Shown piece after piece: positions 1 to 8,171 of a DNA stretch of 64,000 bases. Origin of the DNA: Pseudomonas fluorescens. Its GTDB lineage: Bacteria > Pseudomonadota > Gammaproteobacteria > Pseudomonadales > Pseudomonadaceae. Every line of letters begins with the position of its first letter. The first letter of the stretch is position 1. The notes under the pieces are model-generated. The model saw only the letters and a list, made by a program, of their open reading frames with translations. It searched no databases and was not told where the DNA came from. Location: the NCBI RefSeq assembly GCF_000802965.1, contig NZ_JSAK01000013.1, positions 124,001 to 188,000 on the forward strand, in the 5' to 3' direction. The translations under genes were made by a program, and so were the position numbers.

Positions 1-631
1 ACTGATCCTGTTCGGCTGGCCGGACATGAAAGAAGAGAGAACCAAATTCGCCGTCGAGATCCCGTACCTGGGCAGCTTGATCCTGACCCACTCGCTGGAC
101 AAACAGGTGCCGGCGCTCAAGGAGTTCCCGCCGGAGGACCGTCCGAATTCGACCATCGTGTTCTGGTCGTTCCGGATCATGGTCGGGCTCGGTTTCCTGA
201 TGATCTTCACCGGGTTGTGGAGCCTGTGGCTGCGCAAGCGCGACAAGCTGTATACCTCGCGCCCGTTCCTGTACCTGGCGTTGTGGATGGGGCCGTCCGG
301 CCTGGTTGCGATTCTCGCCGGCTGGTTCACCACTGAAATCGGTCGTCAGCCGTGGGTGGTCTACGGATTGATGCGCACGGCGGATGCGTCGTCCAACCAC
401 AGCTTCATGCAGATGAGCATCACCTTGATCCTGTTTGTGGTGGTGTATTTCGCGCTGTTCGGTGCCGGTCTGGGCTACATGATGCGTCTGGTGCGCAAAG
501 GGCCGAAGATCGACGAAGGCAAGGAAACTAACGACGGTGGCCCCGGCCAGAAACGTACCCCGGCGCGTCCGCTCTCCGCAGCCGATGACGAGCATGCCGA
601 TACCGACCACGTCGTGACCAAGGAGATTTGA
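1..631 (+). CDS. cioA: Cytochrome bd-type (cyanide-insensitive) quinol oxidase subunit I, C-terminal part
   Basis: The reading frame is open from the first base, so the 5' part lies outside the window; about 209 C-terminal residues are visible. The protein is the large subunit of a bd-type terminal oxidase of the inner membrane, which oxidises ubiquinol and reduces oxygen to water. The visible part shows three hydrophobic segments, the conserved stretch GRQPWVVYGLMRTADA that is typical of CydA/CioA, and a charged cytoplasmic tail. The next gene starts 3 bases after the stop, with AAGGAGA at 620-626 inside this gene as its ribosome binding site, so the two are co-translated. I chose the Cio name because the partner has the CioB length of 335 residues and the neighbours match Pseudomonas cio loci; cydA would be the alternative name. 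Confidence 0.93.
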   Translation, partial: LILFGWPDMKEERTKFAVEIPYLGSLILTHSLDKQVPALKEFPPEDRPNSTIVFWSFRIMVGLGFLMIFTGLWSLWLRKRDKLYTSRPFLYLALWMGPSGLVAILAGWFTTEIGRQPWVVYGLMRTADASSNHSFMQMSITLILFVVVYFALFGAGLGYMMRLVRKGPKIDEGKETNDGGPGQKRTPARPLSAADDEHADTDHVVTKEI

Positions 632-634
632 ATC

Positions 635-1642
635 ATGGGTATTGATCTTCCGCTGATCTGGGCCGTGATCATCATCTTCGGCATCATGATGTACGTCGTC
701 ATGGACGGATTCGACCTGGGCATCGGGATTCTTTTCCCGTTCATCCCCGGCAAGACCGATCGCGACGTGATGATGAACACCGTCGCCCCGGTCTGGGACG
801 GCAATGAAACCTGGCTGGTATTGGGCGGAGCGGCATTATTCGGCGCTTTCCCGCTGGCCTATTCGGTGGTGCTCTCGGCGTTGTACCTGCCGCTGATTTT
901 CATGCTGATCGGGCTGATCTTCCGCGGTGTGGCGTTCGAGTTCCGCTTCAAGGCCAAGGACGACAAGCGCCACCTCTGGGACAAGGCGTTCATCGGTGGT
1001 TCGGTGGCCGCAACGTTCTTCCAGGGTGTGGCACTGGGCGCTTTCATTGATGGCTTGCCGGTGGTCAATCGCCAGTTCGCCGGTGGCTCACTCGACTGGT
1101 TGACGCCGTTCACCATGTTCTGCGGTGCCGCGCTGGTGGTGGCCTATGCGCTGCTTGGCTGCACCTGGCTGATCATGAAAACCGAAGGCAAATTGCAGGA
1201 GCAGATGCACGACCTGGCGCGGCCACTGGCGTTTGTTCTGTTGGCGGTGATTGGCGTCGTCAGCATCTGGACCCCACTGGCCCACGCCGAAATCGCCGCT
1301 CGCTGGTTCACCCTGCCAAACCTGTTCTGGTTCCTGCCTGTACCGATTCTGGTGTTGGTGACCTTGTACGGCCTGATCCGCGCAGTGGCTCGCAACGCGA
1401 ATTACACGCCGTTCCTGCTGACGCTGGTGCTGATCTTCCTCGGCTATAGCGGATTGGGAATCAGCCTGTGGCCGAACATCGTGCCGCCGTCGATCTCGAT
1501 CTGGGACGCCGCCGCGCCGCCACAAAGCCAGGGCTTCATGCTGGTGGGCACGCTGTTCATCATCCCGTTCATCCTGGGCTACACCTTCTGGAGCTACTAC
1601 GTGTTCCGCGGCAAGGTCACCCACGAAGACGGCTACCACTAG
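635..1642 (+). CDS. cioB: Cytochrome bd-type (cyanide-insensitive) quinol oxidase subunit II
   Basis: This 335-residue polytopic protein is the second subunit of the bd-type oxidase and supports the haem-bearing subunit I in the inner membrane. The N-terminus (MGIDLPLIWAVIIIFGIMMY, then VVMDGFDLGIGILFPF) is the classical CydB/CioB signature, with the conserved GNETWLVLGGAALFGAFP following. About eight to nine membrane segments can be counted. It starts 3 bases after cioA with a strong ribosome binding site. A short DUF2474 gene follows after 86 bases that contain one extragenic palindrome. The length equals that of P. aeruginosa CioB as I remember it. Confidence 0.95.
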   Translation: MGIDLPLIWAVIIIFGIMMYVVMDGFDLGIGILFPFIPGKTDRDVMMNTVAPVWDGNETWLVLGGAALFGAFPLAYSVVLSALYLPLIFMLIGLIFRGVAFEFRFKAKDDKRHLWDKAFIGGSVAATFFQGVALGAFIDGLPVVNRQFAGGSLDWLTPFTMFCGAALVVAYALLGCTWLIMKTEGKLQEQMHDLARPLAFVLLAVIGVVSIWTPLAHAEIAARWFTLPNLFWFLPVPILVLVTLYGLIRAVARNANYTPFLLTLVLIFLGYSGLGISLWPNIVPPSISIWDAAAPPQSQGFMLVGTLFIIPFILGYTFWSYYVFRGKVTHEDGYH

Positions 1643-1660
1643 GCTGCAGCGCAAGAAAAT

Positions 1661-1707
1661 GTGGGAGCGAGCCTGCTCGCGATGGCGTCCTCAAAGGCGC
1701 CATCGAT
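1661..1707. repeat. REP-type palindrome within the cio operon
   Basis: GTGGGAGCGAGCCTGCTCGCGA begins at 1661 and is followed by the inverted pair GATGGCG (1681-1687) and CGCCATC (1699-1705). This is the GTGGGAGC-type extragenic palindrome. It lies inside the transcription unit, between cioB and the DUF2474 gene, and so could lower expression of the last gene or stabilise upstream mRNA (inference). Confidence 0.75.
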
Positions 1708-1728
1708 CCTTACTGGAGGATTGAAGCA

Positions 1729-1896
1729 ATGACCAACAAACCATCCCTGCACGACATTCAACAAGCCGAAAAAAAACCGCTGTGGCAGCGGCTCGGCTGG
1801 CTGGCCATGATCTGGGCTGGCAGCGTCGGTGCACTGTTCATCGTCGCCAGCCTGATGCGCATGTTCATGAACGCTGCTGGCCTGACGACTCACTGA
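1729..1896 (+). CDS. DUF2474 small membrane protein of the cio operon
   Basis: This 55-residue protein has a polar N-terminus and one hydrophobic segment at about residues 23-46 (LGWLAMIWAGSVGALFIVASL). DUF2474 proteins of this size are commonly encoded after cioB and resemble in position the CydX subunit of other bd oxidases; a role as a small accessory subunit is an inference. The start ATG at 1729 follows CTGGAGGA at 1713-1720. A good terminator follows 44 bases after the stop, so this is the last gene of the operon. Confidence 0.85.
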   Translation: MTNKPSLHDIQQAEKKPLWQRLGWLAMIWAGSVGALFIVASLMRMFMNAAGLTTH

Positions 1897-1939
1897 TAGA
1901 CCTGACATCCCATCCCGTTGCCTTGCAGCACGGATTGAC

Positions 1940-1965
1940 AACCCTCCTGACGGAGGGTTTTTTTG
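1940..1965 (+). terminator. Rho-independent terminator of the cio operon
   Basis: AACCCTCC-TGAC-GGAGGGTT is followed by a run of T. The stem has 8 bp with a 4-base loop. It lies after the DUF2474 stop and just before the 3' end of the opposing rlmG gene. Confidence 0.9.
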
Positions 1966-1968
1966 TCG

Positions 1969-3093
1969 TTATTTGCGGGCTTTGAGAATCACGAATTTCG
2001 GTGTGGCCGCCACTTGCTCGACACCGCGGAAAAGCCGCGCGAGTTTGCTGTGATAACCCAGGTGACGGTTGCCGACGATGTACAACGCACCGCCGACTAC
2101 CAACGCCTCTCGAGCTTGCTGAAACATCCGCCAGGCAAGAAAGTCGCCGACCACTTGTTGTTGGTGAAAGGGAGGATTGCACAGCACCACGTCCAGCGAC
2201 TGCGGTTCCTGCCCGGCGAGTCCATCGCCGGCGCGCACGGTCACCTCCCGCTCACCCAGCGCCGCGTGCCAGTTTTCGGCGGCCGATTGCACCGCCATGA
2301 ACGATTCGTCCACCAGCGTGTAATGGGCGTCGGGGTTTTGCAGCGCACTGGCGATAGCCAGCACACCGTTGCCGCAACCGAGGTCAGCGACCCGTGCTGA
2401 AACGAGGCCCTTCGGCAAGTGCGGTAAAAACGCCCGCGTGCCGATATCCAGGCCTTCACGGCAGAACACGTTGGCGTGGTTAAGCAATTCGATCGCAGGT
2501 GTGTCGAGGCGATAGCGGGTCGGGTAGGGCGATGTGACCGGTGCTTTGGCTTCAGCAGCGGCAATCAACAGTCGGGCCTTCTTCACCGCCAGCGAAGCTT
2601 GAACCGGGCCGATATAGCGCTCCAGCAGATCACCTGCGGCACGTGGCAGGTGCTTGATCATCGCGCCGGCAATCACTTGTGCGCCGGGTGCCAGTTGGCC
2701 TTGCAGGCGGATCAGTTGTTCTTCGAGCAGCGCCAGTGTCTTCGGTACCCGGATCAGCACCCGATCAAATGGCCCCGCCAGGGCTTCACTGGACGGTATG
2801 TGCGTTACCGCATCAAACGCCATTCCATTGCGGGCGAGATTCTTTTCCAATCCCTGAGCGGCCAGAAACGAATCGCCGCTGCTGACCACGTTGACCTTGC
2901 CCGCCAGGCTGGCGGCCAAAGCGCCGAAACTGTCATTCAGTACCAGCACCCGCAGCTCGGCCGCAGGCTGCTGTTCGGCCAGATGACTGAGCAGGTACTC
3001 ATCTGCCGCGTCAAAGGCTTGCAGGGGTTCGTTCTGCTGTTCGGGCTGGCGGATCAGGTCGAGGCTGGCGAAAGGGGTTTCGAGCAGTGGCAT
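1969..3093 (-). CDS. rlmG: 23S rRNA (guanine(1835)-N2)-methyltransferase
   Basis: A 374-residue SAM-dependent methyltransferase that modifies G1835 of 23S rRNA. It has the double-domain architecture of the RlmG/RsmC family: a degenerate N-terminal half (LNDSFGALAASLAG) and an active C-terminal half with the SAM motif VADLGCGNGVLAI and the catalytic CNPPFHQQQ, which matches the NPPFHQ of E. coli RlmG rather than RsmC. A longer frame begins at 3186, but its first 31 residues do not resemble the family; the ATG at 3093 (MPLLETPFASLDLIRQP) matches the E. coli start region. The gene is convergent with the cio operon and lies downstream of the luxR-type gene on the same strand. Confidence 0.9.
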   Translation of the reverse strand: MPLLETPFASLDLIRQPEQQNEPLQAFDAADEYLLSHLAEQQPAAELRVLVLNDSFGALAASLAGKVNVVSSGDSFLAAQGLEKNLARNGMAFDAVTHIPSSEALAGPFDRVLIRVPKTLALLEEQLIRLQGQLAPGAQVIAGAMIKHLPRAAGDLLERYIGPVQASLAVKKARLLIAAAEAKAPVTSPYPTRYRLDTPAIELLNHANVFCREGLDIGTRAFLPHLPKGLVSARVADLGCGNGVLAIASALQNPDAHYTLVDESFMAVQSAAENWHAALGEREVTVRAGDGLAGQEPQSLDVVLCNPPFHQQQVVGDFLAWRMFQQAREALVVGGALYIVGNRHLGYHSKLARLFRGVEQVAATPKFVILKARK

Positions 3094-3256
3094 GGGGTGG
3101 GGCTCAGGGTAATCAACGGGGTATCCCGCGGCCAGAGGCGTCTTGCGGGCGGGGCCGCCCGAGCGGACTTCGTCGCGGGAGTTCACACGACATCACTCAG
3201 GATGGGACCGCGAATGGTACGTTTTTTTGAGTCGGATTACCCGCAGGTTTTTCTGC

Positions 3257-3988
3257 TCAGCGCATCGCTCCGCTGTTGAGATAGCCGGCCTTGACGGCGG
3301 CGATGACGGCCGAAACCTTGTTGTTGACCCCCAGTTTGCGAATGGCTTCCTGGACATGGAAATTGATGGTGCGTGCGCTGAGATTGAGAATTCTGGCGCT
3401 CTCATAGGCCGTTTTGCCATCCGCTGCCAGTTTCAATACGTCGACTTCCCTTGGCGATAAATGCGGCGCAGCCGGTTTGGCAGGTGCCTTGGGCAGCGTT
3501 TGCGCAATCAATTTATGCAGGTGATGCCCAATGAACACGGAGAAACCGAGATTCTCATACAGCTCCCAGGCGCTGACCGGGCAGTGGCTTCTCGCCAGGC
3601 TCAGAATGCTGCACAGGCCGGTTTCCTCGTCATGAACGGCTTGGGACCAGCCATGCTGTAATCCTTTGGTTTCCATGGCATCCCATAGAAAGGGTGCATT
3701 GCTGAAAAGTTCTTCACTCCAAAGAATGGGGAGTACGGAATGATTGCAATGCGCCACTACCGGGTCGCTCGCAGCGTACTTCTTTTTCTCGTATTCAGTG
3801 TTCCAGTCGGTTGGATAATTGTTGAACCGAAGAGTATGAAACTGCTCATTTTTTGTTGGGTAACTTGTTGAAAAGGCGAAAAATTTGAACCCGATGTTTT
3901 TCGCGAAACTCAATGAGATTCTGTAGGCACTCTCCATTTCGGTTGTATTGGATAACTGTATAAGTTGCAGCTCCTTCCACCGTTCCAT
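3257..3988 (-). CDS. ppoR: LuxR-family transcriptional regulator with acyl-homoserine-lactone-binding domain (LuxR solo, PpoR-like)
   Basis: A 243-residue quorum-sensing-type regulator. The N-terminal autoinducer-binding domain keeps the family residues W62, Y66, D75, P76, W90 and G124. The C-terminal GerE-type helix-turn-helix keeps E181, L185 and G191 (LSPREVDVLKLAADGKTAYE). No luxI-type synthase lies in the window, so it is a solo. Position between rlmG and fpr matches PpoR of P. putida, reported to bind 3-oxo-C6-HSL; this is recalled synteny, not a search. Two start codons are possible: ATG 4000 has no ribosome binding site, while ATG 3988 has GGAG 6 bases upstream (inside the longer frame), so I prefer 3988. 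The gene is divergent from fpr and has clearly lower G+C in its first third. Confidence 0.88.
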   Translation of the reverse strand: MERWKELQLIQLSNTTEMESAYRISLSFAKNIGFKFFAFSTSYPTKNEQFHTLRFNNYPTDWNTEYEKKKYAASDPVVAHCNHSVLPILWSEELFSNAPFLWDAMETKGLQHGWSQAVHDEETGLCSILSLARSHCPVSAWELYENLGFSVFIGHHLHKLIAQTLPKAPAKPAAPHLSPREVDVLKLAADGKTAYESARILNLSARTINFHVQEAIRKLGVNNKVSAVIAAVKAGYLNSGAMR

Positions 3989-4000
3989 TATGGACTCCAT

Positions 4001-4340
4001 CTATAAAATGATGCTTAAAGGGCGCATTGGATCCAACGGGTCTGCGCGAGCTGGAGTGTAGGATGTTTCCTATGGTCACGTTGAGAATTTTTTGTTTTGT
4101 TCGAGTTTTGTAAAGCAGTATCCGGTTCTAATCCCATGGCAGAAAAAAGATAACTTGTATGTCGATACTAATCTCATCGCGTTCCCCTCACGATTAACTG
4201 TTTGGTTAGCAAATTACTTGCTAATTATTTTCCAAAACAAATGAGAATAAGAGTCCTTGTCTAAAAAGCACTACAAAACATCGGTGTTTATGGCGTCCTC
4301 TTTGCGAGACACTGCGGCTATTCGTTGAACGGAGCCGCCC
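4001..4340. other. Intergenic region between the divergent luxR-type and fpr genes
   Basis: These 340 bases are AT-rich compared with the flanks and carry no convincing gene. They should contain the divergent promoters of the regulator and fpr. The one clear structure is the dyad at 4206-4224. Confidence 0.7.
4206..4224. promoter_or_regulatory. 19-bp dyad TTAGCAA-N5-TTGCTAA, candidate operator
   Basis: The two 7-base arms are perfect inverted repeats with a 5-base spacer (TTAGCAAATTACTTGCTAA). The site lies 116 bases before the fpr start and about 217 before the luxR-type start. It does not look like the consensus lux box; a LysR- or LuxR-type binding site is possible. Its role is inferred from position and symmetry only. 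Confidence 0.45.
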
Positions 4341-5117
4341 ATGACTGCCAGTGAAGAGAAATTTACTCGCCAGACCTTGCTGGACGTCCAGCCACTGACG
4401 CCGAACCTGTTTACCCTGCGCGCCACCAGGGACAAGGGCTTTCGATTTCGCGCGGGGCAATTTGCACGCCTGGGTGTGACCAAAGCTGACGGCAGCACGG
4501 TTTGGCGGGCCTATTCCATGGTTTCATCGCCCTTTGACGAGTTTCTCGAGTTCTTCTCCATTGTGGTTCCGGGTGGTGAGTTCACCAGTGAACTGAGTCG
4601 GCTGGACGTCGGCGATACGTTGCTGGTTGATCGCCAGGCCTATGGCTACCTGACGCTCGATCGTTTCGTCGACGGACGGGATCTGTGGTTGTTATCCACA
4701 GGCACGGGGATCGCGCCATTTTTGTCGATCCTGCAGGACTTCGAGGTATGGGAAAAATTCGAACGAATCATTCTTGTCTACAGCGTTCGTGAGTCCCGCG
4801 AGCTGGCGTATCAAGAACTGATCGCCGGGCTGACGCAGCGCGACTACCTGGCGGAATACGCGCACAAGTTGCAGCTCATCAACACAGTCACGCGTGAGCA
4901 ACATCCCGGCGCCCTGAATGGACGGATTACGACGTTGATCGAAAATGGCGAGCTGGAGCGAGCGGCCGGAGTGGCGCTGACGCCCGAGCATTCGCGGGTC
5001 ATGCTGTGCGGCAACCCACAAATGATCGATGACACGCGCAAGTTGCTCAAACAGCGCGACATGCATTTGAGTCTCAGCCGACGGCCCGGTCAGGTGGCCG
5101 TGGAAAACTTCTGGTAA
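4341..5117 (+). CDS. fpr: Ferredoxin--NADP(+) reductase
   Basis: A 258-residue soluble flavoenzyme that transfers electrons between NADPH and ferredoxin or flavodoxin through FAD. The FAD-binding RAYS motif is at residues 56-59, the NADP-binding STGTGIAPF at 119-127, and the C-terminus ends in VENFW with a terminal aromatic residue, as expected for subclass I bacterial Fpr. It starts at ATG 4341 with GGAG at 4331-4334. It is divergent from the LuxR solo and convergent with mscL, with which it shares a bidirectional terminator. P. putida has two such enzymes; I cannot decide from sequence alone whether this is the FprA or FprB type. Confidence 0.93.
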   Translation: MTASEEKFTRQTLLDVQPLTPNLFTLRATRDKGFRFRAGQFARLGVTKADGSTVWRAYSMVSSPFDEFLEFFSIVVPGGEFTSELSRLDVGDTLLVDRQAYGYLTLDRFVDGRDLWLLSTGTGIAPFLSILQDFEVWEKFERIILVYSVRESRELAYQELIAGLTQRDYLAEYAHKLQLINTVTREQHPGALNGRITTLIENGELERAAGVALTPEHSRVMLCGNPQMIDDTRKLLKQRDMHLSLSRRPGQVAVENFW

Positions 5118-5148
5118 AAAAAAACGGCGCCAGAGGGCGCCGTTTTCT
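5116..5148. terminator. Bidirectional terminator between fpr and mscL
   Basis: An A-run, the palindrome CGGCGCC-AGA-GGGCGCCG and a T-run form a terminator that can act on both strands between the convergent genes. Confidence 0.88.
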
Positions 5149-5154
5149 GTTCCG

Positions 5155-5577
5155 CTAAAGCGGTCCAGGCCGATTGTTCTGGGCCTTGAGCAGGTCGCGA
5201 ATTTCCCCGAGCAGTTCTTCTTCTTTAGTCGGAACCGGCGGCAGGGTAGGAGCGACGGCTTCTTCACGCTTCAGTTGGTTGATGGCTTTGATGCCCATGA
5301 AGATCGCGAAGGCGACGATGATGAAGTCGATCAGGCTCTGGATGAATTTACCGTACGCCAGCACCACCGCCGGGGCGTCGCCGCTGGCAGCTTTGAGCGT
5401 AATGGCCAGGTCACTGAAGTCCACCCCACCGATCAACAGCCCGATTGGCGGCATGATCACGTCACCGACAAACGAGGTGACGATCTTGCCGAAGGCGGCG
5501 CCGATGATGATGCCGACGGCCATGTCGATCACGTTGCCTTTGACCGCGAAGGCCTTGAACTCACTTATCACGCCCAT
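5155..5577 (-). CDS. mscL: Large-conductance mechanosensitive channel
   Basis: A 140-residue inner-membrane channel that opens on hypo-osmotic shock to release solutes. The N-terminal helix ([20 protein letters not shown]) and first membrane segment ([24 protein letters not shown], shown in part) are textbook MscL; the second membrane segment ([20 protein letters not shown]) and a charged cytoplasmic C-terminal bundle follow. The start ATG is at 5577, with AAGGAAA just upstream on the minus strand. It is monocistronic between a shared terminator and a long AT-rich gap. Confidence 0.97.
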   Translation of the reverse strand: MGVISEFKAFAVKGNVIDMAVGIIIGAAFGKIVTSFVGDVIMPPIGLLIGGVDFSDLAITLKAASGDAPAVVLAYGKFIQSLIDFIIVAFAIFMGIKAINQLKREEAVAPTLPPVPTKEEELLGEIRDLLKAQNNRPGPL

Positions 5578-6174
5578 AGGTTATTTCCTTGTTACAGATG
5601 AGGTTGGTGGAACGCAGTGTAAATCAGCAAAACGCATCTTGCTCGACACACCAGCTTACAGAGTCGCCTGCTATCGACCTGCATTGCGCGAAAAAGTTTA
5701 CAAAATGCCATCACTGCGGAGCGAGCAAGATTGAGGGCGACGACCAGTTCTCGTAATGACGATTAGTGGTCGCCTACCTTCTTTATCTGCGACCAAAGTG
5801 ACTTTTTTCGAGGGAAATCGAAGTTTGCTAAAGTCAGGGGGAAATGAAACTCCATTTGCAAGATTGCGAGTTTGATCGCAAAGGCTGAGTTGTATTTAAA
5901 TCGAGGGTGAGTGCGTATGTTGCTTTGATAGTGGCTAATTGATAGTTGCCTATATATAGGTTGTACGAATTGGTTTAAATCGTCACGGGTTTGTATAGGT
6001 TAATTAGCAGCGTCCCGAGCATTGCTGGGAAAGTTTGTACAGGATGTAATCATGAAGCCTGGGTAGGACGGTAAAATTATTGAAGGAAGTTGTATGTTTT
6101 AAATCGGTTCGGTAACTCCGCCGCGCTGACCCGGTCCACCTGCGCTATCATCGCGGTTTTTGCCGGGAGTTCAG
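5578..6174. other. AT-rich intergenic region between mscL and radA
   Basis: This gap of about 600 bases holds no convincing gene on either strand. The part from 5,760 to 6,110 is markedly AT-rich and includes the 12-bp palindrome CCTATATATAGG at 5949-5960. It must contain the divergent promoters of mscL and radA. A small RNA cannot be excluded, but I see no terminator-like hairpin to support one. Confidence 0.6.
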
Positions 6175-7542
6175 ATGGCCAAGGCCAAGCGCATGTACGG
6201 CTGCACCGAGTGCGGCTCAACCTTCCCGAAGTGGGCCGGCCAGTGCAGTGAATGCGGCGCCTGGAACACCCTGACCGAAACCATGGTGGAAAGTGGCGGG
6301 GCAGCGGCGCCGAGCGGCCGCACCGGTTGGACTGGTCAGCAGGCGCAGATCAAGACCCTGGCCGAAGTCAGTGTCGAGGAGATTCCACGCTTTTCCACGG
6401 CGTCCAGCGAGCTGGATCGAGTGCTGGGTGGTGGCTTGGTCGACGGTTCGGTGGTGCTGATCGGTGGTGACCCCGGTATCGGCAAGTCGACCATTCTGTT
6501 GCAGACCTTGTGCAACCTCGCCAAGGTCATGCCGGCGCTGTACGTCACCGGCGAAGAGTCCCAGCAGCAAGTGGCCATGCGCGCCCGCCGTCTGGGGTTG
6601 CCTCAGGATCAACTGCGGGTGATGACCGAGACCTGTATCGAAACCATCATCGCCACGGCTCGCCTGGAAAAGCCCAAGGTCATGGTGATCGACTCGATCC
6701 AGACGATTTTTACCGAGCAACTGCAATCTGCCCCGGGTGGCGTGTCCCAGGTTCGCGAAAGCGCGGCGCTGCTGGTGCGCTACGCCAAGCAGAGCGGCAC
6801 GGCGATTTTCCTGGTGGGCCATGTAACCAAAGAAGGTGCGCTGGCCGGTCCCCGCGTTCTGGAGCACATGGTCGACACGGTTCTGTATTTTGAAGGCGAA
6901 TCCGATGGGCGTTTGCGTCTGCTGCGGGCGGTGAAAAACCGTTTCGGTGCAGTTAACGAACTGGGTGTGTTCGGCATGACCGACAAGGGCCTGAAAGAAG
7001 TCTCAAACCCTTCGGCGATTTTTCTGACCCGTGCTCAGGAAGAAGTCCCGGGGAGTGTGGTCATGGCGACGTGGGAAGGGACTCGGCCGATGCTGGTGGA
7101 AGTCCAGGCATTGGTGGATGACAGTCATCTGGCCAACCCGCGTCGGGTAACGCTGGGCCTGGATCAGAACCGACTGGCGATGTTGCTGGCGGTCCTGCAC
7201 CGTCACGGCGGAATTCCTACCCACGATCAGGACGTGTTCCTCAACGTGGTCGGCGGCGTGAAAGTGTTGGAAACGGCTTCCGACCTGGCGTTGATGGCGG
7301 CGGTGATGTCCAGCTTGCGCAATCGGCCGCTGCCCCACGATCTGCTGGTGTTCGGTGAGGTGGGACTTTCCGGCGAAGTGCGTCCGGTGCCGAGTGGCCA
7401 GGAGCGCCTGAAAGAAGCGGCCAAGCATGGCTTCAAGCGCGCCATCGTGCCGAAGGGCAATGCGCCGAAAGAGGCACCACCGGGGTTGCAGATTATTGCG
7501 GTAACCCGGCTTGAACAGGCTCTCGACGCACTCTTCGAATAA
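6175..7542 (+). CDS. radA: DNA repair protein RadA
   Basis: A 455-residue RecA-related ATPase that helps process recombination intermediates and branch migration. It has the N-terminal zinc finger (C10, C13, C24, C27), Walker A GDPGIGKST at 98-106, the RadA signature KNRFG in the middle, and a C-terminal Lon-protease-like domain without protease function. The frame opens earlier (6160), but ATG 6175 is preceded by GGGAG at 6165-6169 and gives the usual MAKAKRMYGC start. A palindrome pair follows the stop. Confidence 0.96.
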   Translation: MAKAKRMYGCTECGSTFPKWAGQCSECGAWNTLTETMVESGGAAAPSGRTGWTGQQAQIKTLAEVSVEEIPRFSTASSELDRVLGGGLVDGSVVLIGGDPGIGKSTILLQTLCNLAKVMPALYVTGEESQQQVAMRARRLGLPQDQLRVMTETCIETIIATARLEKPKVMVIDSIQTIFTEQLQSAPGGVSQVRESAALLVRYAKQSGTAIFLVGHVTKEGALAGPRVLEHMVDTVLYFEGESDGRLRLLRAVKNRFGAVNELGVFGMTDKGLKEVSNPSAIFLTRAQEEVPGSVVMATWEGTRPMLVEVQALVDDSHLANPRRVTLGLDQNRLAMLLAVLHRHGGIPTHDQDVFLNVVGGVKVLETASDLALMAAVMSSLRNRPLPHDLLVFGEVGLSGEVRPVPSGQERLKEAAKHGFKRAIVPKGNAPKEAPPGLQIIAVTRLEQALDALFE

Positions 7543-7552
7543 CCCGATCCCC

Positions 7553-7634
7553 TGTAGGAGCTGCCGCAGGCTGCGATCTTTTGATTTTGAAAAATCCCAA
7601 GATCAAAAGATCGCAGCCTGCGGCAGCTCCTGCA
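7553..7634. repeat. Paired extragenic palindrome (REPIN-like), CTGCCGCAGGCTGCGATC type
   Basis: CTGTAGGAGCTGCCGCAGG... and its inverted copy flank a short AT-rich centre, forming one long hairpin between the convergent radA and pilZ-type genes. It may help to end transcription from both sides (inference). Confidence 0.85.
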
Positions 7635-7641
7635 ACAGCGT

Positions 7642-8010
7642 TCATGCCTCGATCAGGGCGCCCAGCTCTCGTTCAAGTTCCGCCTGGTCTCCAAGATTGA
7701 GCTCGATCAACCGCCGCAGCCGCTCAATGGACTCCAGACTGATGTGCAGGCAGACGAAGCCCAACTGGCCGTGATCTTCGTGGGTCAGATGCACATCCAT
7801 CCTGATTTCGTTGTCATCGTTCAAATGAATGTCGACTGAAAAATCCTTCTCCCGATCCCCCAGCCATGGCTCCGGACGCTCGATCAGCAAACCCTTGAGA
7901 GACAGGTCAATCAGCTTCACCGGCCAGATAAAACCCCCCTGAATCAGCTCGGTTCGGGCATCGAACTCAATACGTTTGAAGCGGCGACGTTCGGCTGGGT
8001 GCTCGCTCAT
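7642..8010 (-). CDS. mapZ: Single-domain PilZ c-di-GMP-binding protein (MapZ-like)
   Basis: A 122-residue cytoplasmic protein made of one PilZ domain. Both c-di-GMP-binding motifs are present: RxxxR at R9-R13 within RRRFKR, and DxSxxG at D35, S37, G40 (DLSLKG). The neighbourhood (radA on one side, cstA on the other) corresponds to PA4608 of P. aeruginosa, which is MapZ, a c-di-GMP receptor that interferes with the chemotaxis methyltransferase CheR1; that assignment rests on recalled synteny and length. The symbol is therefore tentative. It is divergent from cstA. Confidence 0.88.
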   Translation of the reverse strand: MSEHPAERRRFKRIEFDARTELIQGGFIWPVKLIDLSLKGLLIERPEPWLGDREKDFSVDIHLNDDNEIRMDVHLTHEDHGQLGFVCLHISLESIERLRRLIELNLGDQAELERELGALIEA

Positions 8011-8171
8011 GGCGCGATCCTCGGAAATGTACGCTGACTATAGACCGGCATTGTCAGCGGCTGCCAGGACACACAAGCGTCCAGATCAGTGTGGGGGGTA
8101 TGGCCTTTGCCGTCAGTAGAGCTAAACTCGCAGTGGCTGTCTTTCTTGTCCACTCTGGCTGGAATCATAAA

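Noticed and set aside
8110..8171. Sigma-54-like promoter before cstA
   Set aside because: TGGCTGTCTTTCTTGT has the wrong spacing between the GG and GC elements.
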